DNA of 5,632 nt, taken from positions 1 through 5,632 of the forward strand of contig JAPKCR010000193.1 of assembly GCA_026421135.1 (NCBI GenBank), written 5' to 3'. The notes under the pieces are model-generated. The model was not told where the DNA came from. It searched no databases and saw nothing but the letters and a program-made list of their open reading frames with translations. Shown here piece by piece: positions 1-5,632 of this stretch. The translations under genes were made by a program, and so were the position numbers. Position 1 is the first letter of the stretch. Each line of letters starts with the position of its first letter. This DNA is from Sulfitobacter sp. (GTDB lineage: Bacteria > Pseudomonadota > Alphaproteobacteria > Rhodobacterales > Rhodobacteraceae).

Positions 1-1630
<1,630 letters not shown>

Positions 1631-1655
1631 TGGTTTATTCCCTGTCGTCTTTATT

Positions 1656-1661
1656 ATTATA
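1656..1661 (-). promoter_or_regulatory. Candidate -10 box (TATAAT) upstream of gmaS
   Basis: A perfect TATAAT lies on the minus strand 25 nt before the gmaS ATG, just after the intercistronic hairpin. At 17-bp spacing the -35 position reads CCATCA, which is not a match, and that segment is inside the hairpin. If used, it would be an activator-dependent or weak internal promoter for gmaS-tmm with a very short leader. The A/T-rich tract could equally be chance. Confidence 0.25.
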
Positions 1662-1665
1662 AATT

Positions 1666-1692
1666 GGGCGCGTGCCAGTGATGGCCGCGCCC
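1666..1692 (-). promoter_or_regulatory. Strong intercistronic hairpin between mgsC and gmaS (attenuator or mRNA-stability element?)
   Basis: Read on the minus strand, GGGCGCGGCCA (1692-1682) pairs with TGGC plus CGCGCCC (1677-1674 and 1672-1666). This gives an 11-bp GC-rich stem with a single bulged A at 1673 and a 4-nt TCAC loop. It starts 7 nt after the mgsC stop codon. The following bases are AATTTATAATAATAAAG: A/T-rich but not a run of T, so it is not a textbook intrinsic terminator. It could give partial termination, protect the upstream mRNA 3' end, or serve as a processing point that sets different levels of mgsABC and gmaS. Confidence 0.6.
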
Positions 1693-1699
1693 TATGTTT

Positions 1700-3046
1700 T
1701 TAGAATCCAGTGCCTGGCTTGCCGGGGTACCAATCGGTTCCGGCCAATGGCACGCGCGCCATTGCGGCGGCTTCCATTGTCAGTGCCACCAGATCTTCGG
1801 GTTCGAGATTGTGCAGGTGGTTTTTGCCGCAAGCCCGCGCGATTGTCTGGGCCTCAAGCGTCATGACCTTGAGATAGTTTTTCAAACGGCGGCCGCCTTC
1901 GATGGGATCGAACCGTGCCATCAATTCGGGGTCTTGCGTAGTGATACCTGCTGGGTCGCGCCCCTCGTGCCAGTCGTCGTAGGCCCCGGCCGTTGTGCCA
2001 AGTTTGTTGTATTCGGCCTCCCATTTGGGGTCATTGTCGCCCAAGGCGATCAACGCAGCGCTGCCGATAGCAACGGCATCTGCGCCAAGTGCCATGGCCT
2101 TGGCCACGTCGGCACCCGACCTGATGCCACCCGACAAGATCAGTTGCACTTTGCGGTGCATGCCAAGGTCTTGCAAAGCCTGAACAGCAGGACGGATGAT
2201 CGCCAATGTCGGTTGACCGACATGTTCGATGAAAACATCCTGTGTCGCGGCTGTCCCACCTTGCATGCCGTCCAAAACAACAGCATCCGCGCCGGCTTTT
2301 ATAGCAAGTGTCACGTCATAATAGGGCCGTGCACCTGCTACTTTGACGTAGATAGGAACCTTCCAGCCAGTGATTTCTCGCAGCTCAAGAATTTTGATTT
2401 CAAGATCATCCGGCCCGGTCCAGTCAGGGTGGCGACAAGCGGATCGCTGATCAATCCCCTTGGGTAGGTTGCGCATTTCGGCAACTCGGTCGCTGATCTT
2501 TTGACCCAACAACATGCCACCGCCGCCGGGCTTTGCCCCTTGACCCACCACGATCTCGATTGCGTCAGCCTTGCGCAGGTCATCGGGGTTCATGCCATAT
2601 CGAGATGGCAAATACTGATAGACCAACTTGTTTGAGTGACCACGTTCTTCGGGCGTCATGCCGCCATCGCCCGTGGTAGTAGATGTGCCAGCAGCAGAGG
2701 CACCGCGGCCCAAAGCTTCTTTTGCCGGACCAGACAACGCGCCAAACGACATGCCTGCAATCGTGATCGGAATATCCAACTCAATCGGGTTTTCTGCATG
2801 CAGCCCGCCGATGGTAACAGAGGTTTCGCATTTCTCGCGATACCCCTCGAGAGGGTAGCGTGAGATTGATGCGCCCATGAACAGCAGATCGTCAAATGAC
2901 GGCACCTTGCGTTTGGCACCACCACCGCGAATGTCGTAAATCCCGGTTGCGGCAGCACGCCTGATGTCGCTGTTGACGTCTTGGGTGAATGTCGCAGATT
3001 GGCGCGGCGTCGTACGGGGGATACCCTTGGAATCGTAATTATTCAT
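1700..3046 (-). CDS. mgsC: N-methylglutamate synthase subunit C (FMN glutamate-synthase domain, GlxD-like)
   Basis: A 448-residue cytoplasmic protein, the FMN-binding synthase subunit of the three-part N-methylglutamate synthase. It matches the central TIM-barrel domain of glutamate synthase: MSFGALSGPAKEALGRGA (residues 99-116), TTTGDGGMTPEE (123-134), IEIVVGQGAKPGGGG (163-177), IYVKVAGARPYYD (232-244), DGMQGGTAATQ (259-269), LSGGIRSGADVAKA (304-317) and the phosphate-binding region GADAVAIGSAALIALG (321-336). Where glutamate synthases usually carry the three [3Fe-4S] cysteines before GIATQ, this protein has residues 337-366 with no cysteine, then GITTQDPEL. Only Cys73, Cys204 and Cys406 occur in the whole protein. 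As I recall, this matches rhizobial GlxD. The ATG at 3046 lies 12 bp after the mgsB stop, with GAGG overlapping that stop region as ribosome-binding site. The family is clear; NMG synthase rather than another glutamate-synthase-like activity is inferred from gmaS and tmm. Confidence 0.9.
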   Translation of the reverse strand: MNNYDSKGIPRTTPRQSATFTQDVNSDIRRAAATGIYDIRGGGAKRKVPSFDDLLFMGASISRYPLEGYREKCETSVTIGGLHAENPIELDIPITIAGMSFGALSGPAKEALGRGASAAGTSTTTGDGGMTPEERGHSNKLVYQYLPSRYGMNPDDLRKADAIEIVVGQGAKPGGGGMLLGQKISDRVAEMRNLPKGIDQRSACRHPDWTGPDDLEIKILELREITGWKVPIYVKVAGARPYYDVTLAIKAGADAVVLDGMQGGTAATQDVFIEHVGQPTLAIIRPAVQALQDLGMHRKVQLILSGGIRSGADVAKAMALGADAVAIGSAALIALGDNDPKWEAEYNKLGTTAGAYDDWHEGRDPAGITTQDPELMARFDPIEGGRRLKNYLKVMTLEAQTIARACGKNHLHNLEPEDLVALTMEAAAMARVPLAGTDWYPGKPGTGF

Positions 3047-3058
3047 CTATTGGTATCC

Positions 3059-3742
3059 TCAATACGCCGCGGCGTTATCAACGTCGAAATTATACAAATT
3101 GCGGGCAGAGCCGTAGCGGGTGAACTCTTCTGGTTTTGCATCGCTGCCAGCTTCGGCCAGCAATTCACGCAGGATTTCCAGATGCTCTGGCCGCATTTCC
3201 TTCTTCTCGCAATCAGCACCCAGCGATTTCACTTTGCCGCGCACGAACAAGCGGGCCTCGTAACAGCTGTCGCCAAGCGCTTCGCCCGCGTCACCGCAGA
3301 CCACCAGATTGCCTGATTGCGCCATAAACGCGGACATGTGGCCAATGTTTCCGTGCACCACGATATTGATGCCCTTCATTGAGATCCCGCAGCGCGAAGA
3401 CGCATTGCCCTTGATGACCAAAAGGCCGCCGTGACCCGTGGCACCGGCATATTGCGATGCGTCGCCTTCGACCACAACTTTGCCTGACATCATGTTTTCC
3501 GCCGTGCCGGGACCGGCCGAGCCGTGAATGTTTACCGTCGCCTGTTGATTCATCCCGGCGCAGTAATATCCGGTAGAGCCTTTGACCGTCACCTCGATCG
3601 GTGCGTCCAATCCACAGGCGATGGCATGCGCGCCTTTAGCGTTCACGATTTCCCATGCGGTTTGATTGGTGTTATTGGCCTGCGCGTGCAACATCTTGTT
3701 TGTTTCGCGCAGTCCGGTCTGCTCAAGGTCGATTGTTTGCAT
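3059..3742 (-). CDS. mgsB: N-methylglutamate synthase subunit B (GXGXG beta-helix domain, GlxC-like)
   Basis: A 227-residue protein corresponding to the C-terminal GXGXG domain of glutamate synthase, also found in FwdC/FmdC of formylmethanofuran dehydrogenase. In glutamate synthase this right-handed beta-helix is mainly structural, linking the amidotransferase and FMN domains. Glycine-rich turns recur from about residue 55 to 170: GSTGYYCAGM, GSAGPGTAENMMSG, GDASQYAGATGHGG, GNASSRCGISMKG, GNIGHMSAFMAQSG, GDAGEALGDSCYEA. A charged, probably helical tail follows (about 176-206). I start it at the ATG at 3742, 2 bp after the mgsA stop, not at the upstream in-frame ATG at 3820. The 26 extra residues (MGTRARDGLLLEP...) would overlap the mgsA end by 76 bp and look like out-of-frame mgsA sequence. 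An AAGG about 10 nt upstream may serve as ribosome-binding site, so translation is probably coupled to mgsA. Confidence 0.9.
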   Translation of the reverse strand: MQTIDLEQTGLRETNKMLHAQANNTNQTAWEIVNAKGAHAIACGLDAPIEVTVKGSTGYYCAGMNQQATVNIHGSAGPGTAENMMSGKVVVEGDASQYAGATGHGGLLVIKGNASSRCGISMKGINIVVHGNIGHMSAFMAQSGNLVVCGDAGEALGDSCYEARLFVRGKVKSLGADCEKKEMRPEHLEILRELLAEAGSDAKPEEFTRYGSARNLYNFDVDNAAAY

Positions 3743-3744
3743 TC

Positions 3745-4674
3745 TCAAGCAGCCTTTTCGATATTTGTCGGCGTGTTGTCGTGGCTCCAGAAGTAGACCG
3801 TCGCGGGCTCTGGTTCCCAAACGCGCGCGCCTTCAATGCCCGGCAGGTTCACAAGGGCTCGGTATTCCGAGCCAAAGGCAACATATTGATCGGTTTCGGC
3901 CATCACGGCAGGCTTGCAGGCGATCGGGTCACGCACGACGCCAAATCCGTCCTTGGTACCCACGACAAACGTAAAGAAGCCATCGAGATCCTTCAGGCTG
4001 CTTTCCAGCGCTTGGCCAAGGGTCATGCCGTTTTGCATTTGCCATGTCAGGTAAGCAGCACCGACTTCGGTATCGTTTTCAGTTTCAATGTGAATGCCTT
4101 CGCGGCGCAATTTGCGGCGCAGCGAATTGTGGTTGGACAATGATCCGTTGTGGACAAGGCACTGGTCGTCGCCTGTGTTGAACGGATGCGCGCCCATAGT
4201 CGTAACAGCAGATTCCGTTGCCATGCGCGTGTGACCAATACCGTGCGAGCCGGACATCTTGGAAATTTCAAAGCGTTCGGCGACGTCTTTGGGCAAACCC
4301 ACTTCTTTGTATATCTCAAGAGAATCGCCGCGGCTCATAAGTTGGATGTTTTTGTCCATATCGGAAATCAGTTTACGCACGGTGGCTGTCGTTCCGGCGG
4401 GAATATCAAGCACAGCATGTGTGCTTTTGATCCGCATGTTGACTGATGCCCCCAGCGACGTGCTAAGCGCCTTGTCCAGACCGTCGAATGCGGTTTCAGG
4501 ATCATTGCTTTGCACGGTCAGCTTTGTGCGGCCGGGTGTTTCTTTGCTGTATATCGCTATTCCAGCACTATCGGGACCACGGTCCGTCATGGTGATCAGC
4601 ATTGATGTCAGCATCTCGCCCAATTTGGGTTCTAGCGACTTGTCTTTTAGGAATAATCCTACAATTCCGCACAT
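3745..4674 (-). CDS. mgsA: N-methylglutamate synthase subunit A (class II glutamine amidotransferase, GlxB-like)
   Basis: A 309-residue Ntn-type amidotransferase that should hydrolyse the gamma-amide of gamma-glutamylmethylamide (or glutamine) and pass the released amine to the synthase subunit. Methionine removal exposes the catalytic cysteine: the chain begins M-CGIVGLF (Cys2). Other class II landmarks are DRGPDSAG (residues 31-38), GHTRMAT (147-153, Arg150 for substrate carboxylate), VHNGSLSN (174-181), END-TE (199-203, Asp201) and VVRDPIACKPA (246-256). About 100 residues separate DRGPDSAG from GHTRMAT, roughly twice the GlmS spacing, so there is an insertion of unknown role. The start at 4674 is chosen because Cys must follow Met directly; in-frame ATGs at 4680 and 4701 would bury the nucleophile. 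It leads the operon mgsA-mgsB-mgsC. Its N-terminus resembles GlmS/PurF, but the GXGXG and FMN partners identify it as the split glutamate-synthase type. Confidence 0.9.
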   Translation of the reverse strand: MCGIVGLFLKDKSLEPKLGEMLTSMLITMTDRGPDSAGIAIYSKETPGRTKLTVQSNDPETAFDGLDKALSTSLGASVNMRIKSTHAVLDIPAGTTATVRKLISDMDKNIQLMSRGDSLEIYKEVGLPKDVAERFEISKMSGSHGIGHTRMATESAVTTMGAHPFNTGDDQCLVHNGSLSNHNSLRRKLRREGIHIETENDTEVGAAYLTWQMQNGMTLGQALESSLKDLDGFFTFVVGTKDGFGVVRDPIACKPAVMAETDQYVAFGSEYRALVNLPGIEGARVWEPEPATVYFWSHDNTPTNIEKAA

Positions 4675-4682
4675 AGTCATAT

Positions 4683-4686
4683 CTCC
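4683..4686 (-). promoter_or_regulatory. Ribosome-binding site that fixes the mgsA start
   Basis: GGAG on the minus strand sits 8 nt before the ATG at 4674 but only 2 nt before the in-frame ATG at 4680, and it lies inside any reading begun at 4701. It supports 4674 as the start, in agreement with the need for Cys at position 2. Confidence 0.75.
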
Positions 4687-4725
4687 GATAATCATGGTCA
4701 CCGAAATGGCGGTCCCTCGAATCTG

Positions 4726-4754
4726 AGGCTAGCACCAAACAAACGTGCGCTCAA
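4726..4754 (-). promoter_or_regulatory. Candidate sigma70-type promoter for the mgsABC operon
   Basis: Minus-strand TTGAGC (4754-4749, 4/6 match to the -35 consensus) and TAGCCT (4731-4726, 3/6 to the -10) are separated by exactly 17 bp. Transcription would begin near 4719, giving a leader of about 45 nt before the mgsA ATG. The position after a terminator-like hairpin is right, but the boxes are weak, so an activator would be expected. The spacer holds the GCAC-N9-GTGC dyad. Confidence 0.3.
4732..4748. promoter_or_regulatory. Imperfect NtrC-like dyad in the mgsA upstream region
   Basis: GCAC and GTGC half-sites are separated by 9 bp. NtrC sites have GCAC-N7-GTGC (from memory), so this spacing is 2 bp too long. 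Nitrogen control would suit an amine-assimilation operon, but a 4-bp inverted repeat occurs easily by chance. Confidence 0.15.
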
Positions 4755-4802
4755 CTGTTAGGAAACTATTTTTCACCTAGGGCAAATTTCTTGAATACGT
4801 GA

Positions 4803-4822
4803 AGGGCGGCACTTGCCGCCCT
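4803..4822 (-). terminator. Probable terminator after amt and the small membrane protein
   Basis: AGGGCGGC (minus strand 4822-4815) pairs perfectly with GCCGCCCT (4810-4803) around a 4-nt AAGT loop. The hairpin begins 17 nt after the TAG of the small gene and ahead of the mgsA promoter region, the expected place for a terminator. The bases after it (TCACGTATTC) have no T-run, so termination may be partial or Rho-assisted. All flanking genes are on the minus strand, so the minus-strand reading is the relevant one. Confidence 0.55.
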
Positions 4823-4839
4823 CCACACTTAAGTAAACT

Positions 4840-5052
4840 CTAGTATCTCTCCAGAGCCCTTGAGACTTTCTCGGCGTCCCCAATCTTTCTGGCGTTTTCA
4901 AGATGCTCGCTTTCGCGCACAAACTGAACACGATGCCAAGCCAGCCAGAAGATCACCCCAACAACAACCATTGGGATTTCCCAACCTTGCATAGGGTAAA
5001 CAGGTCCAACGTCAGCCAGATCGACCGCCCAGCTATCATAACCAATCGTCAT
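4840..5052 (-). CDS. Small single-pass membrane protein of unknown function, next to amt
   Basis: A 70-residue protein I cannot assign to a named family. The N-terminal 24 residues are acidic and aromatic (DSWAVDLADVGPVYPMQGW). One hydrophobic, tryptophan-containing helix spans about residues 25-40 (EIPMVVVGVIFWLAWH). The C-terminal 30 residues are charged and probably helical (RVQFVRESEHLENARKIGDAEKVSRALERY). Arginines just after the helix suggest the N-terminus is outside and the C-terminus in the cytoplasm; there is no cleavable signal peptide. Evidence that it is real: an AGGAG ribosome-binding site 9 nt before the ATG, an 18-bp gap after the amt stop, and a terminator-like hairpin 17 nt after its own stop. 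Co-transcription with amt suggests a partner or regulator of the transporter, but this is inference from position only. Confidence 0.75.
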   Translation of the reverse strand: MTIGYDSWAVDLADVGPVYPMQGWEIPMVVVGVIFWLAWHRVQFVRESEHLENARKIGDAEKVSRALERY

Positions 5053-5070
5053 ATCGAACTACTCCTTGTT

Positions 5071-5632
5071 TCAGGTTCTACTTGCCAGCGCGGCCTTGTC
5101 AGCGGCGATGATCTCGGCTTTTGCGTCTTCGTAGGCATGATGCTCAGCATAATCGAGGCCTTGCAGTTCCACCTCTTCGGGGATGCGCAGCACACCCAAT
5201 TTGGATTGGATCGTGGATACGATCCATGCCGGGGCAAAACCCAGGACAAAGAACATGATGAAGGCACCGATTGCCTGACCCCATGGGCTGATGGTTGCAT
5301 AGCCTTCGTAAGGCGAACTTGGTGCGCCCCAAAGGATAAAGCCCGAGATGATCAGACCGACAACACCGGCATATCCGTGCACCGCAACGGCCCCGACTGC
5401 GTCATCCAGCTTGAACTTCCGCTCAACAAAGTAGTGCAGCTTGTAGACGATGACGACACCAACGGCACCAACAAGCATCGCTTGGATCGGGTGGTATAGA
5501 TCGTTACCGGCAGAGGCAGTAATGATACCCGCCAATCCGCCCGAGAACGTCCAGAATGCATCGCCTTTGGACACCACATAAGCAGCCATCAGACCACCGG
5601 AGAGTGACATCAAGAAGTTAAAGGTGATCGCC
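5071..5632 (-). CDS. amtB: Ammonium transporter (Amt/AmtB family), C-terminal part, cut by window edge
   Basis: The last 187 codons or so of an inner-membrane Amt-family channel for ammonium and often methylammonium; the N-terminal half lies beyond the right edge, so the frame is open to 5632. Visible features: a membrane segment with SGGLAGIITASAG (about 5541-5503), the helix HPIQAMLVGAVGVVIVYKL, then DDAVGAVAVHGYAGVVG, whose His (codon 5379-5377) corresponds to the second conserved pore histidine of AmtB (His318 in E. coli). A final helix GAFIMFFVLGFAPAWIV follows. The cytoplasmic tail LRIPEEVELQGLDYAEHHAY matches the AmtB C-terminal motif that contacts PII/GlnK. The tail then runs on for about 20 alanine- and lysine-rich residues. 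The ATG at 5610 is internal, not a start. The neighbourhood of mgs/gmaS suggests methylammonium uptake or ammonium recapture; substrate preference cannot be read from this fragment. Confidence 0.92.
   Translation of the reverse strand, partial: AITFNFLMSLSGGLMAAYVVSKGDAFWTFSGGLAGIITASAGNDLYHPIQAMLVGAVGVVIVYKLHYFVERKFKLDDAVGAVAVHGYAGVVGLIISGFILWGAPSSPYEGYATISPWGQAIGAFIMFFVLGFAPAWIVSTIQSKLGVLRIPEEVELQGLDYAEHHAYEDAKAEIIAADKAALASRT

Noticed and set aside
1662..1677. Sigma54 promoter ahead of gmaS (TGGCACG on the minus strand)
   Set aside because: The -24 element matches perfectly, but the -12 position reads CAATT instead of TTGCA/T, and the TGGCACG bases are part of the hairpin arm.
1694..2467. 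A 257-codon open frame on the plus strand opposite mgsC
   Set aside because: It is antisense to a clearly homologous, fully intact mgsC. Its protein has no recognisable motif and a Cys/His-rich random composition. Long antisense open frames are common opposite GC-biased genes.
3743..3820. N-terminal extension of mgsB from an ATG at 3820
   Set aside because: It would overlap the end of mgsA by 76 bp; the extra residues are Arg-rich and unlike the family, and the ATG at 3742 directly follows the mgsA stop.
3655..4143. A 162-codon plus-strand frame across the mgsA/mgsB junction
   Set aside because: It runs antisense through two well-supported genes and encodes nothing recognisable.
4675..4701. 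Longer mgsA start at 4701 or 4680
   Set aside because: The catalytic cysteine must follow the initiator methionine, and the GGAG site at 4686-4683 is spaced for the ATG at 4674.

Overview
All genes in this window lie on the minus strand and are transcribed from right to left. Together they look like a methylated-amine (trimethylamine/methylamine) catabolism locus of a marine Roseobacter-group alphaproteobacterium (Rhodobacteraceae). This rests on three things: the partial gene at the left edge closely resembles the bacterial trimethylamine monooxygenase (Tmm) typical of that group, it sits beside gmaS and mgsABC, and the base composition is moderate, roughly mid-50s % GC by eye. The species cannot be named from the sequence.

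Layout in transcription order. (1) 5632-5071: the C-terminal part of an Amt/AmtB ammonium transporter, cut by the window edge. It is followed after 18 bp by a 70-codon single-pass membrane protein of unknown function (5052-4840). A GC-rich hairpin at 4822-4803 probably ends this unit. (2) 4802-4675: an intergenic region with a weak promoter candidate and an imperfect NtrC-like dyad. (3) 4674-1700: mgsA, mgsB and mgsC (glxB, glxC and glxD homologues), a glutamate synthase split into three proteins: class II amidotransferase, GXGXG beta-helix and FMN synthase. The gaps between them are only 2 and 12 bp. (4) 1699-1631: a 69-bp gap with a strong hairpin followed by a perfect TATAAT. (5) 1630-302: gmaS, a glutamine-synthetase-family gamma-glutamylmethylamide synthetase. 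(6) 245-1: the first 81 codons of tmm, running off the left edge.

How they work together, from knowledge of these families: Tmm oxidises trimethylamine to TMAO, which other enzymes demethylate to monomethylamine. GmaS joins methylamine to glutamate with ATP, giving gamma-glutamylmethylamide. MgsABC then produces N-methylglutamate, which N-methylglutamate dehydrogenase (MgdABCD, not in this window) oxidises to glutamate plus a C1 unit. The Amt protein would import ammonium or methylammonium, or recover ammonium released by the pathway.

The pathway is known, so I see no wholly new system. The most open question is the small membrane protein between amt and mgsA. Secondary points are the absence of the usual Fe-S cysteines in MgsC and the hairpin/TATAAT element ahead of gmaS.
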